Below are positions 8,947-20,432 of a stretch of DNA of 64,000 bases, piece by piece. The DNA is from Pseudomonas sp. B21-040. GTDB lineage: Bacteria; Pseudomonadota; Gammaproteobacteria; Pseudomonadales; Pseudomonadaceae. A program made the translations under genes and the position numbers. The stretch spans positions 4,023,501 through 4,087,500 of the forward strand of contig NZ_CP087176.1 of the NCBI RefSeq assembly GCF_024748695.1, read 5' to 3'. Position 1 is the first letter of the stretch. Every line of letters begins with the position of its first letter. The notes beneath the pieces were generated by a model. That model saw only the letters and a list, made by a program, of their open reading frames with translations, was not told the DNA's origin and ran no database searches.

Positions 8947-10290
8947 TTAGGCAGCGGAGAGCTGGCGTTTGCGAGCGGGCAACGCGATGACTAACGCCAG
9001 CACGATCAACCCCGCCGCCAGCGCAAACGTGACACGCATGCCATTGCCTGCAAACACCGCGCCCATCACCGAAGCGCCCGTGATCAACCCCAGATTGCGC
9101 GACAGGCTGAGCAACCCGGCGATCACGCCCCGCTGATCGGTACTGACACCGCTCATGATCAACGTATTGTTGGCCGCCTGAAACAGCGCATAACTGGCGG
9201 TGATGACTGCAATGGGCGCGACATAGCCGGGAATGCCGAAACCGGTCGGCATAATCGACAACACCCCCGCACCCGATGCCATAAATGTCAGCCCAAACAC
9301 CGTCATGCGCTGCGCGCCAAAACGGTCCACCAGACGACCGGCCGGCACTCCGGCCAGCACCGCCACCAGCGGGCCGACCGACAACGTAAGCCCGACCAGC
9401 GCCGCCTTTAGCCCCAGCGTGCCCGACAGATAAAACGGCCCGACCACCAGCGTCGCCATCATCACCGTCGACACCAGCACGCTCATGACCATGCTCGCAC
9501 TCAACCGGCGATCCTGGAACAGCGCCAGCCTGATCAAGGGCGATGACGCTTTCGCTTCGACGAACAGGAACATTCCGGCGCCCACCACCGCGACCAGCAG
9601 CAACACCAGGTTGAGCGCCCCCCAATCACCCAACGTCATGGCCAGCGCATAGGCGCCCAGTGTCAGCGCCAACAGCAGCGTTCCGGGAACATCAAACCCG
9701 TCACGCCGGGCCACCGGCCGATCCGCCGGTAAACAGCGATAGGCGAGCACGAAATTCAGAACGCCCACCGGCACATTGACCAGAAAAATCGCCTGCCAGC
9801 CAACACCGGAAATCAACACGCCCCCCAGCGCCGGACCGAGCGTGGTACCGATCGCCGACATCGTGCCGAGCATTCCCATGGCGCTGCCGGTCTGTGCCTT
9901 CGGCACCGTGTCCGCGACAAACGCCACGGTCAGCGCCAACATGAGGGCCGCGCCAAGGCCCTGCACCGCGCGGGCCGCGACCAGCCAGCCCAATGAGGAC
10001 GCGAGCCCGCAGGCGAGCGAAGCCAGGGTAAAAATCGCGATCCCGCTCAACAGCAAGCGCTTGCGCCCGACAAGGTCGCCGAGCCGTCCGGCACTGACGA
10101 TTAATGTCGTGATCGCCAGCAAGTATGCGAGCACGATCCACTGAACCTGCTGAAACGTTGCGTCAAAGGCGTGAGCCAATGTCGGTAATCCGGCATTGGC
10201 GATGCTGGTGTCGAGTGAAGGCATCAACATCGACAGTGAAAGACTGGCGAGCGCCCAACGGACCGATCCTGATTGCGTGATGAGTTTCAT
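8947..10290 (-). CDS. MFS drug exporter, DHA2-like
   Basis: A 447-residue integral membrane protein with about 13-14 hydrophobic helices. LDTSIANAGLPTLAHAF in helix 1 matches the drug:H+ antiporter-2 signature (LDxTIVNVALP), and GRLGDLVGRKRLLL is the MFS motif A loop. Such proteins export drugs, dyes or metabolites using the proton gradient. It is divergent from a LysR regulator with about 130 bases between, the classic arrangement of a regulator controlling its neighbour's exporter. The substrate cannot be assigned. Confidence 0.88.
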   Translation of the reverse strand: MKLITQSGSVRWALASLSLSMLMPSLDTSIANAGLPTLAHAFDATFQQVQWIVLAYLLAITTLIVSAGRLGDLVGRKRLLLSGIAIFTLASLACGLASSLGWLVAARAVQGLGAALMLALTVAFVADTVPKAQTGSAMGMLGTMSAIGTTLGPALGGVLISGVGWQAIFLVNVPVGVLNFVLAYRCLPADRPVARRDGFDVPGTLLLALTLGAYALAMTLGDWGALNLVLLLVAVVGAGMFLFVEAKASSPLIRLALFQDRRLSASMVMSVLVSTVMMATLVVGPFYLSGTLGLKAALVGLTLSVGPLVAVLAGVPAGRLVDRFGAQRMTVFGLTFMASGAGVLSIMPTGFGIPGYVAPIAVITASYALFQAANNTLIMSGVSTDQRGVIAGLLSLSRNLGLITGASVMGAVFAGNGMRVTFALAAGLIVLALVIALPARKRQLSAA

Positions 10291-10420
10291 TGCCTGGCCA
10301 CTGAATCAAAAGTTGGCCTTCAGCGTATGGCCGGACGTGGCATGGCGGAAGACGCACGGCTTGCACTTGATACCTGCACGCAACGCCATATCACTGCAAA
10401 GTCGTGCTAGCGTTCACCCC

Positions 10421-11317
10421 ATGACCACTCCCGACTTGAACCTGCTGATTACCCTCGATGCCCTGCTCACCGAAGGCAGCGTCGCGGGCGCCGCCCGACG
10501 CTTGCGCCTGAGCCCATCGGCCATGAGCCGTGCGCTGGCGCGATTGCGGGAAACCACCGGCGACCCGTTATTGGTGCGCGCCGGACGCGGCCTGGTGCCG
10601 ACACCCCGCGCACTCAAACTGCGCGAACAGGTGAGTCAACTGGTGCTGCACGCCGAGGCGGTGCTGCGCCCTGCCGAGCAACTCGACCTCAAACACCTGG
10701 TGCGCACATTCACCCTGCGCACCAGCGATGGCTTCGTCGAGAACTTCGGGCCGGCTCTTATCGCCCGCATCAGCGAGCAAGCACCCGGCGTGCGCCTGCA
10801 TTTCGTGCAAAAACTCAATCAGGACCGCACGCTGCTGCGCGATGGCACCGTCGATCTGGAAACCGGCGTGGTGGACGATACCACCAGCCCCGAAGTGCGC
10901 ACCCGCGCGTTGTTTCAGGATCGCTTCATCGGAGTGGTGCGCGTCGGGCACGGGTTGAGCGAGGGCGAGATCACCCCCGCCCGTTACGCGTCCGGCCGGC
11001 ACATTCTGGTGTCGCGACGCGGGCGGGATAAAGGGCCGATGGATGACGCCTTGAAATCACTGGGGCTTGAGCGAGACATCGTCACCATCGTCGGCGGGTT
11101 TTCCGCCGCGCTGGCCCTGGCCCGCGCCTCGGATCTGATCGCTGCCGTACCCGAACGGCACACGCAAAACCTGCGCGCCGGACTGCACAGTTTCCCGCTG
11201 CCGGTGATGACTCCAGCGATCACGGTTTCCATGCTCTGGCACCCGCGAATGGACGCGGACTCGGCGCATCGGTGGTTGCGCGAATGTGTGCGTGAGGTGT
11301 GTGCAACGGTGGACTGA
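10421..11317 (+). CDS. LysR-family transcriptional regulator
   Basis: A 298-residue protein. Residues 1-65 carry the LysR winged helix (LNLLITLDALLTEGSVAGAA, LRLSPSAMSRALARLRE), followed by a two-lobe periplasmic-binding-like effector domain. ATG at 10421 starts exactly at the conserved MTTPDLNLL; the frame is open upstream but that part is translated promoter. It is divergent from the DHA2 exporter and most likely regulates it. The inducer is unknown. Confidence 0.88.
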   Translation: MTTPDLNLLITLDALLTEGSVAGAARRLRLSPSAMSRALARLRETTGDPLLVRAGRGLVPTPRALKLREQVSQLVLHAEAVLRPAEQLDLKHLVRTFTLRTSDGFVENFGPALIARISEQAPGVRLHFVQKLNQDRTLLRDGTVDLETGVVDDTTSPEVRTRALFQDRFIGVVRVGHGLSEGEITPARYASGRHILVSRRGRDKGPMDDALKSLGLERDIVTIVGGFSAALALARASDLIAAVPERHTQNLRAGLHSFPLPVMTPAITVSMLWHPRMDADSAHRWLRECVREVCATVD

Positions 11318-11383
11318 TTTTTGCGGCAGCCGGGTCTAGACTTCAATCCTTGCCGATACGGTCTGCTGATGTGAGCCAACGCC

Positions 11384-13066
11384 ATGAGCGACAAAGACGA
11401 TCTGCGCAAATACTCTTCCGAAGTCATCGACGGCGTCGAAGCCGCTCCCGCACGCGCCATGCTGCGCGCCGTGGGTTTTACCGATGAGGATTTCAAGAAA
11501 CCACAGATTGGCATCGCCTCCACCTGGGCGATGGTCACGCCGTGCAACATGCACATCGATAAACTCGCCCTGGAAGCCGAAAAAGGCGCGAACGCTGCCG
11601 GTGCCAAAGGCGTCATTTTCAACACCATCACCATTTCCGACGGCATCGCCAACGGCACCGAAGGCATGAAGTATTCGTTGGTGTCGCGCGAGGTGATCGC
11701 CGATTCGATTGAGGTGGTGGTCGGTTGTGAGGGCTTTGACGGCCTGGTGACCGTCGGCGGTTGTGACAAGAACATGCCGGGCTGCCTGATTGGCATGGCG
11801 CGGCTCAATCGGCCGTCGATTTTCGTCTATGGCGGCACCATTCGCCCGGGCGCCGGCCACACCGACATCATTTCGGTGTTCGAGGCCGTGGGTCAGCACG
11901 CACGGGGCGATATCAGCGAGATTCAGGTCAAGCAGATTGAAGAAGTGGCGATCCCCGGCCCCGGCTCCTGCGGCGGCATGTACACGGCCAACACCATGGC
12001 GTCGGCCATTGAAGCGCTCGGTATGAGCCTGCCCGGTTCCAGCTCCCAGGAAGCGGTCGGCATCGACAAGGCGTCAGACAGCTTTCGCGCCGGTCAGCAG
12101 GTCATGGAATTGCTCAAGCTGGACCTCAAGCCGCGCGACATCATGACCCGCAAAGCCTTTGAAAATGCGATCCGCGTGGTCATCGCCCTCGCCGGCTCGA
12201 CCAATGCCGTGCTGCACCTGTTGGCCATGGCCAATGCCGTGGATGTCGAACTGACGCTGGACGACTTCGTCGAGCTGGGCAAGGTGTCCCCGGTGGTGGC
12301 GGACCTGCGCCCCAGCGGCAAATACATGATGAGCGAACTGGTCGCCATTGGCGGCATCCAGCCACTGATGAAACGCATGCTCGCCGCCGGCATGCTGCAC
12401 GGCGACGTGCTGACGGTGACAGGCAAGACCCTGGCGGAAAACCTCGAAAACGTTGCCGACTACCCCGAAGGCCAGGACGTGATTCTGCCCTTCGACAAAC
12501 CGATCAAAAAGGACTCGCACCTGGTGATCCTGCACGGCAACCTCTCGCCCACCGGCGCCGTGGCCAAGATCACCGGCAAAGAAGGCCTGCGCTTTGAAGG
12601 GACGGCCCGCGTCTATCACGGTGAAGAAGGTGCGCTGGCCGGCATCCTCAATGGGGAGGTCAAGGCCGGCGACGTCATCGTGATCCGTTACGAAGGGCCA
12701 AAAGGTGGCCCGGGCATGCGCGAAATGCTTTCGCCCACGTCTGCGGTGATGGGCAAGGGATTGGGCAAGGACGTCGCGCTGATTACCGATGGCCGTTTTT
12801 CCGGCGGCTCGCACGGTTTTGTGGTCGGGCATATCACACCGGAAGCGTTTGAAGGCGGGCCAATCGCGCTGATTGAAGACGGCGACCGGATCACCATCGA
12901 CGCCGAAACCCGGCAGATCACCGTCGACGTGACCGACGCGGTATTGGCCGAGCGCAAGACCCGCTGGGTCCGCCCGGAATCCAAGTACAAACGCGGGGTG
13001 CTGGCCAAATATGCGAAGACCGTGTCCAGTGCTTCGGAAGGCGCGGTGACGGATAAGTACCTCTAA
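11384..13066 (+). CDS. ilvD: Dihydroxy-acid dehydratase (560-residue type)
   Basis: This enzyme of the IlvD/Edd family removes water from 2,3-dihydroxy-isovalerate or -methylvalerate in branched-chain amino acid synthesis. Cysteines expected to hold the iron-sulfur cluster are visible at residue 54 (TPCN), 127 (GGCDKNMPGC) and 196 (GPGSCGGMYTANTM). At 560 residues it is shorter than the 615-residue enterobacterial form and closer to the form carrying a stable [2Fe-2S] cluster. Pseudomonads often carry a second, longer IlvD, so this could instead act on a sugar acid. It is monocistronic. Confidence 0.88.
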   Translation: MSDKDDLRKYSSEVIDGVEAAPARAMLRAVGFTDEDFKKPQIGIASTWAMVTPCNMHIDKLALEAEKGANAAGAKGVIFNTITISDGIANGTEGMKYSLVSREVIADSIEVVVGCEGFDGLVTVGGCDKNMPGCLIGMARLNRPSIFVYGGTIRPGAGHTDIISVFEAVGQHARGDISEIQVKQIEEVAIPGPGSCGGMYTANTMASAIEALGMSLPGSSSQEAVGIDKASDSFRAGQQVMELLKLDLKPRDIMTRKAFENAIRVVIALAGSTNAVLHLLAMANAVDVELTLDDFVELGKVSPVVADLRPSGKYMMSELVAIGGIQPLMKRMLAAGMLHGDVLTVTGKTLAENLENVADYPEGQDVILPFDKPIKKDSHLVILHGNLSPTGAVAKITGKEGLRFEGTARVYHGEEGALAGILNGEVKAGDVIVIRYEGPKGGPGMREMLSPTSAVMGKGLGKDVALITDGRFSGGSHGFVVGHITPEAFEGGPIALIEDGDRITIDAETRQITVDVTDAVLAERKTRWVRPESKYKRGVLAKYAKTVSSASEGAVTDKYL

Positions 13067-13170
13067 AACATCAGAGGCCCGAACGTCTGAAGAACACATG
13101 GATGTGTATAGGCGACTAAAATTTATAGGGGGCTCACTTCAGCACGCCTTTGTAAGGCAGGAGGCTTACG

Positions 13171-13611
13171 ATGAAAATCGTATCTTCGCTGGCGTTGATG
13201 GTCGCGGCTGGCTGCATCTCGGTGGCTGTAGCAACCCCGCAGCAGATCGACGCCGTTCCCTTGAACGCAACTACTTACAATGCCGGACATATCGCTCAGG
13301 CCGTTCTAACCCCCTTGAACACTGGTGAGACGGAACTCTCATTGTTCGTGGGTGGTGTACCCGATGGCACTTTAGTTCCGGCGCACTTGTATACCTATGT
13401 CTACTCGGGAAGCTGTGCCCGGCATGAGCCGAAACCGGCCTATTCACTCAACCAGGTCGTGACTGACAACTTCAACGAAACAGAGGGAATCCAACTCCAG
13501 AAGACTGTGCCTCTGCCATACGAAACACTGCGCTCCGGCCATTACTCGCTGGTGGTGCGAGATAGCCCGGCCGATGGCAATCACGATATTTTCTGCGGTG
13601 AACTTATCTAA
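13171..13611 (+). CDS. Exported SOD/CHRD-like small protein, paralogue A
   Basis: A 146-residue protein with an N-terminal signal (KIVSSLALMVAAGCISVAVA); AAGC is a weak lipobox and cleavage after AVA is equally possible. The mature part follows the plan: a repeated glycine-poor beta sandwich, AHLYTYVYSGSC, a segment with LNQVV, PLPYETLRSGHYSLVVRDS, and a terminal GNHDIFCGEL. The same plan recurs in the genes at 47321 and 56667 and recalls Cu/Zn-SOD-like or CHRD proteins, where AHIHxGxC and VACGxI occupy these places. The copper histidines are absent, so catalysis is not expected. The two cysteines probably form a disulfide. Good ribosome site AGGAGG just upstream. Confidence 0.65.
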   Translation: MKIVSSLALMVAAGCISVAVATPQQIDAVPLNATTYNAGHIAQAVLTPLNTGETELSLFVGGVPDGTLVPAHLYTYVYSGSCARHEPKPAYSLNQVVTDNFNETEGIQLQKTVPLPYETLRSGHYSLVVRDSPADGNHDIFCGELI

Positions 13612-13621
13612 GAACCTCTCC

Positions 13622-13653
13622 TCCCGCTTCCACGCAAAAGCGTGGGAGCGGGA
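13622..13653. terminator. Hairpin between convergent genes
   Basis: Arms 13622-13635 and 13640-13653 pair over 14 bases with one mismatch around an AAAA loop. It lies 11 bases after paralogue A and 22 bases past the stop of the chemoreceptor gene on the other strand, so it can serve both. There is no long T run; it may equally be a REP-like element. Confidence 0.65.
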
Positions 13654-13674
13654 AGACGTAACGACCAGATGCTG

Positions 13675-15288
13675 TCAGAGCCGAAACCGATCCACCGACT
13701 GCGACAGCTTGCCCGCCAGGCTCGACAGTTCATCGGTAGTCGAGGCGGTCTGGCCGATGACCTTGCTGTTGCCCTCCGACATACCGGCGATCATGTCCAC
13801 CTGATGGGCAATTTCGTTGCTGGCCAGGCTTTGCTCGCCGATGGTGCGGGTAATGTCGTTGACCAGTTGCGTGGTACTCAGCGTCGCACTGAGGATTTCA
13901 CGGATGGCGCGCTCAACGTCGGCCGTCACGGCCATGCCTTTGTCCACCTGTGCCACGCCCGCCTCCATGCTGGTCACCGCCTCGCGGGTGCTTTGCTGGA
14001 TGCGCGAGACCATGCTGGCAATTTCCTGGGTGGAGGCGCTGGTGCGTCCGGCGAGGCTACGCACTTCGTCGGCGACCACGGCAAAACCACGGCCCTGCTC
14101 ACCGGCGCGCGCCGCCTCGATGGCGGCGTTCAAGGCCAGCAGGTTGGTCTGGTCGGCGATGCCCTTGATCACCTGAATGATGCTGAAAATCCCTTCGGAC
14201 TCCTTGTCCAGCGTGCGAATCACCTGGGCCGATTGCTGCGCGGAACGGGCGATGCCGTCCATGTCTGCGACGACCTGATGGATCACCCGACCACCATCCT
14301 TGGCCAGTGATTCAGCCTGATTGGCCATGTCCAGCGCGCGTTCGGCGTGGCGGGTGATTTCCTCGATGCTCGCGGTCATTTCGCTTGCGGCGGCGGCCAT
14401 GGTGCTGGCGGCGGCGCTTTGCTGCTGGCTGCTGTCGGCGACCTGATGGCAACCGCTGCTCAATTGATCGCTCATGCCACTCACGCCGTGAGCGTTGCTG
14501 CGCACCACTTCGATCATGCCGCGCAAGTCGCGTTGCATCGTGGCGAGGCTGCGAATCAGGGTGCTGGCTTCGTCTTTTTGCGTCGGCTCGACAATCGGTT
14601 CGCTGAGGTTGCCATGGGCGATGCTGATGGCGATGCGATTGGCGGTCTGCAAAGGCCCCATGATGCTCAGCATCACCCAGCGTCCCTGAATAAGCAGCAA
14701 CACCAGGCTGGCGATGAGCACGACGCCGAGGGTGAAGTTGGCGCTCTGGATCGCTTGCTGGGTATTTTGGCTGGTCTGTTGCGTGTTGGTTTCGATCAGC
14801 TCGCTGAGGGCCGCCATCTGATCTTCCAGTTGGCTGAACGCGGCATTGAAGGTGCCCAGCTCTTTCTGCGCGGCTTCGGGGTTTTCCAATGCCAGGCCAA
14901 CGATGCGCTCTGCCGCAGCGATGTAAGTGTCCAAACTCGGCTTGACCTTGTTCAGGGCAACCTTGAGGGTGTCGTTGACCGGCAACTTGAGGTTTTCACC
15001 CAGCACTTCGCGAAAATGCGTCGTGTGTTCTTCGATTGAACTGTGCACCTCGACCTTGCTGCTGGTGCTTTTGCCCAGGCCGACCAGCATCGCCGACAAC
15101 ACATCGGCGCGCAGGGCGTCATGCATCATGTCGGCTTCGAGGTGATTGCGCAGCGCGGTCATGCTGACCTCGCTCTCATTCACCGCTTCGGCCATCTGCG
15201 TGTTACCTACGTAACTGACCAGACTCACGATCAGCGCGGTGAGCAAGCTGGTGCCAATCAACAACAGTAATCGCAGTTTTATCGACAC
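13675..15288 (-). CDS. Methyl-accepting chemotaxis protein
   Basis: A 537-residue inner-membrane chemoreceptor starting at GTG 15288 with GAGGG seven bases upstream. Helix 1 covers about residues 7-30, a four-helix-bundle-like periplasmic sensor follows to about 190, helix 2 spans about 188-208, then HAMP and a long coiled-coil signalling domain. The hairpin tip reads [20 protein letters not shown], the CheA/CheW-contact signature. The C-terminus ends SVDRFRL, without the NWETF-type CheR tether. The ligand is not predictable from sequence. Confidence 0.92.
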   Translation of the reverse strand: MSIKLRLLLLIGTSLLTALIVSLVSYVGNTQMAEAVNESEVSMTALRNHLEADMMHDALRADVLSAMLVGLGKSTSSKVEVHSSIEEHTTHFREVLGENLKLPVNDTLKVALNKVKPSLDTYIAAAERIVGLALENPEAAQKELGTFNAAFSQLEDQMAALSELIETNTQQTSQNTQQAIQSANFTLGVVLIASLVLLLIQGRWVMLSIMGPLQTANRIAISIAHGNLSEPIVEPTQKDEASTLIRSLATMQRDLRGMIEVVRSNAHGVSGMSDQLSSGCHQVADSSQQQSAAASTMAAAASEMTASIEEITRHAERALDMANQAESLAKDGGRVIHQVVADMDGIARSAQQSAQVIRTLDKESEGIFSIIQVIKGIADQTNLLALNAAIEAARAGEQGRGFAVVADEVRSLAGRTSASTQEIASMVSRIQQSTREAVTSMEAGVAQVDKGMAVTADVERAIREILSATLSTTQLVNDITRTIGEQSLASNEIAHQVDMIAGMSEGNSKVIGQTASTTDELSSLAGKLSQSVDRFRL

Positions 15289-15507
15289 GGTGCTGCCCTC
15301 TGTTGGCTAGTCGGTATTGTGGAAACGCTATCGACCGCTGCAGCCACTTGTTTAACAGTGGCTCGGTACTTTTGACCTTTTTCGACATGCGGTAGGTAAA
15401 ACGCGCTTTTCTGCCCCCTTCCCTCCTGAACCTAGTGTTCAGTCGCCAGTCTTACAGGCGCCGTAAATTCTCATTTTCGTCATTATCTCCTCAGAGCTGT
15501 CCGCCCC

Positions 15508-16368
15508 ATGCACCCCACCGTCCTCGCCTTGCGCTGCGCCTCGCTGTGTTGTTTACCTGTGCTTGCTCTATTGGCCACCCCTGCCCATGCCAGCGGCGAA
15601 CGCCAACTGGTGGCCGCGATCAACGATTACCGTGCCCATCCGCAACGTTGCGACAGGCGCCCGGCACAACGCCTGGCGCCGCTGGCGCTGAACTCGAACC
15701 TGGCGCTGCCCATCGGCTATGGCGGTGGTTTGCGCGATCGGCTGAAGGCTTCCGGCTATTCGGCGGTGACGGTTCGAAGCATTCGGGTGGTCGGTGCGCA
15801 GGATGCCGATGAAGCCTTTGATAGGTTGCAAGACGATTACTGCGGGGCGCTGCTGGATGGCCAGTACGCGGACATCGGCGTCAGTCGCAGCCGATCGCAA
15901 TGGCAAGTGGTGCTGGCGCAACCGGTACTCGACCGTCAGGTCGGCGACTCGCGAACCGTCGGCAAGGCACTGTTGGCACAAGTCAACGCGGCACGGGCCA
16001 AACCGCGGATGTGTGGCGCTCAGCGCTTCGCCGCCGCACGGCCGCTGAGCTGGAACACCGCCCTGGGCGCCGCCGCCCAAGGGCACAGCAAGGCCATGGC
16101 CTACGGCAACTACTTTGCGCACCGTGACCCCGACGGTGATATGCCCGCCGATCGAGCGCGGGCCGCCGGCTTTCGCGGCAGGCAGACCGGTGAAAACATC
16201 GCCGCCGGGCAAAGTTCACCGAGCAAGGCGATGTCAGGATGGCTGGCCAGCCCCGGGCATTGCGCGAATCTGATGAACCCGATGTTTACTCAGGTCGGCG
16301 CCGGTTATGCGGCAGATGCCCGTAGTGATGAGGGGGTGTATTGGACGATGCTGTTTGGGGCACCGTGA
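15508..16368 (+). CDS. Exported CAP/SCP domain protein with degenerate second CAP
   Basis: A 286-residue protein with a signal peptide ending near HAS (residue 29). Residues 165-286 form a CAP domain: LLAQVNAARAKPRMCG, GHSKAMAYGNYFAHRD, GENIAAG and WLASPGHCANLMNPMFTQVG, including the histidine and glutamate of the CAP pocket. The N-terminal half (LVAAINDYRAHPQRC, then a run ending in YADIGVSRSRSQWQVVLAQP) looks like a second, degraded CAP copy without the histidines. Bacterial CAP proteins are periplasmic or secreted; their activity is mostly unknown. Its last 83 bases overlap the convergent gene at 16286. Confidence 0.78.
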   Translation: MHPTVLALRCASLCCLPVLALLATPAHASGERQLVAAINDYRAHPQRCDRRPAQRLAPLALNSNLALPIGYGGGLRDRLKASGYSAVTVRSIRVVGAQDADEAFDRLQDDYCGALLDGQYADIGVSRSRSQWQVVLAQPVLDRQVGDSRTVGKALLAQVNAARAKPRMCGAQRFAAARPLSWNTALGAAAQGHSKAMAYGNYFAHRDPDGDMPADRARAAGFRGRQTGENIAAGQSSPSKAMSGWLASPGHCANLMNPMFTQVGAGYAADARSDEGVYWTMLFGAP

Positions 16369-17011
16369 TCGGGTGACTTGAACGCTGTTTCTTTACCTTG
16401 AAAAGGAGCATCACCAGCAAACTGACAAAGGCGCCGGTCACCGCCAGCGCCATGTCTTTCTGTGAATCCCACGGATCGTTTTGAGCACCAATGAAGGCGC
16501 GGGACGTGTCGTCGCCCAGATAGGCCCCGCCAATCCACTCCACCAATTCGTAGATGGCTGACGTCGACAGCATGATGTTCATCGCCACGAACAGCAGCCA
16601 AAAGCCCCGCAATGGGGTCAGCCGCAGCAGCACTTCTCGCACGGGATAGACCAAAAACAACCCGTAGCTCAAATGGACCAGCCGATCAAAATGGTTGCGA
16701 TGCAGGCCAAGGGCTTTGTTGAGGCTGAACCCGGCCAGGTCCGAACACCAACGGTCGTAGGGCACTTCGGCGTAGGTGTAGTGAGAACCCAATTCGTGAA
16801 TACACAGGAAAACGAAAATCAGGGTGACGGACACCGCAGACAAGCGAAACCAGTAAGAGGCCGCCACCAAGGTGCCCACGAGCAACAGCACCAACAGGTT
16901 TTCCAGCGCCCAATCAACCCGACTGTGCGGCGAAAAGCCCAGCACCACGACGATTGAAACAAACACCAAAAGCAGCGTCAGGTCGTATCGCGCATAGGGT
17001 TTGGGCTGCAT
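16286..17011 (-). CDS. DUF2238 (YjdF-like) membrane protein
   Basis: A 241-residue inner-membrane protein with about six helices and the conserved patches FLCIHELGSHYTYAEVPYD, NHFDRLVHLSYGLF and IYELVEWIGGAYLGDDTSRA, GAQNDPWDSQKDM. These acidic, histidine-containing motifs at membrane edges define the DUF2238/YjdF family, whose role is unknown. The polar tail after residue 205 (KKQRSSHPITVPQTASS) is encoded by DNA that also encodes the end of the CAP protein on the other strand, and is not expected to be conserved. Confidence 0.8.
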   Translation of the reverse strand: MQPKPYARYDLTLLLVFVSIVVVLGFSPHSRVDWALENLLVLLLVGTLVAASYWFRLSAVSVTLIFVFLCIHELGSHYTYAEVPYDRWCSDLAGFSLNKALGLHRNHFDRLVHLSYGLFLVYPVREVLLRLTPLRGFWLLFVAMNIMLSTSAIYELVEWIGGAYLGDDTSRAFIGAQNDPWDSQKDMALAVTGAFVSLLVMLLFKVKKQRSSHPITVPQTASSNTPPHHYGHLPHNRRRPE

Positions 17012-17187
17012 GGCGTGGGCTCCTGGGTGACAAACATCAGATCAATTCAACGTAAAACCGGTTCAAGCACAGCGACAAAAGGCAGGACTCCTGACCACCA
17101 ATGGGCTTAAAGGCGTGTGCTAGGCTTTTTGCACTAACGTGAGGTGATGCGTTTGGATACACAACCCTTCCTGAAAGCTGGAGCTCA

Positions 17188-17646
17188 ATGATGAAAACCA
17201 CTGTTTCCTGGATAACGATCACACTGATGAGTCTTGTGCTTAGCGCCTGCGCCGCCGTTGGAGCCGGGAGCGGAGGCGCGGGCGAAATGGAAATTCGCTC
17301 GGGCAAGATTGAGCAGATCACCCTCACGCAGATGCAAACCAATCATGACAGTGGTGTCGGCGCCATTCTTGGCGGGATCGCCGGTGTCGGCCTTGGCAGT
17401 TTGATCGGGCATGGCACAGGACGGGACGTGGCGATGGTGGCCGGCGCGCTCGCGGGTGCGGCAGGCGGCAACTACGCGGAGAAGAAAAAGTATGACCAGC
17501 CTCAGGAAGCTCAACAGATCATCGTGCGCACAAAAAGCGGTGTGCTGGTGTCGGTGACCCAGCCAATCAATCCTGGACTGAACAAAGGCATGAACGTTTA
17601 TATCGAAGGCACTGGAAACGAAGCGCGGGTGGTGCCGCAGGGCTAA
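17188..17646 (+). CDS. Glycine-zipper outer membrane lipoprotein, SlyB-like
   Basis: A 152-residue lipoprotein with lipobox LSAC around residue 20. Residues 55-95 form a glycine-zipper pair (GVGAILGGIAGVGLGSLIGH, DVAMVAGALAGAAGGNYAEK) as in SlyB/PcpY, followed by a soluble domain ending VYIEGTGNEARVVPQG. SlyB-type proteins stabilise the outer membrane and LPS-protein contacts under divalent cation stress. Start ATG 17188 or the next ATG at 17191 are both possible. It stands alone between a convergent membrane protein gene and katG. Confidence 0.85.
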   Translation: MMKTTVSWITITLMSLVLSACAAVGAGSGGAGEMEIRSGKIEQITLTQMQTNHDSGVGAILGGIAGVGLGSLIGHGTGRDVAMVAGALAGAAGGNYAEKKKYDQPQEAQQIIVRTKSGVLVSVTQPINPGLNKGMNVYIEGTGNEARVVPQG

Positions 17647-20312
<2,666 letters not shown>

Positions 20313-20340
20313 CGGGGTAAACCGTCAGGTCTTGAATGAA

Positions 20341-20377
20341 CCACCCCGCCCCGATCAAACGGGTCGGGGTGGCTTTT
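20341..20377 (+). terminator. Rho-independent terminator after katG
   Basis: CCACCCCG at 20341-20348 pairs with CGGGGTGG at 20365-20372, extended inward by CCCG/CGGG with one bulged mismatch, and followed by CTTTT. It lies 29 bases after the katG stop. Confidence 0.85.
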
Positions 20378-20432
20378 AAAGGCTTACTCTTTCTGGACGT
20401 CGGCGCGTCATATCACGACTTGGGCTCTGATC

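Noticed and set aside
8081..9625. 514-residue minus-strand open frame spanning the orphan gene, the REP palindrome and the MFS gene end
   Set aside because: It runs through the intergenic REP palindrome and is out of frame with the MFS gene; low-complexity translation.
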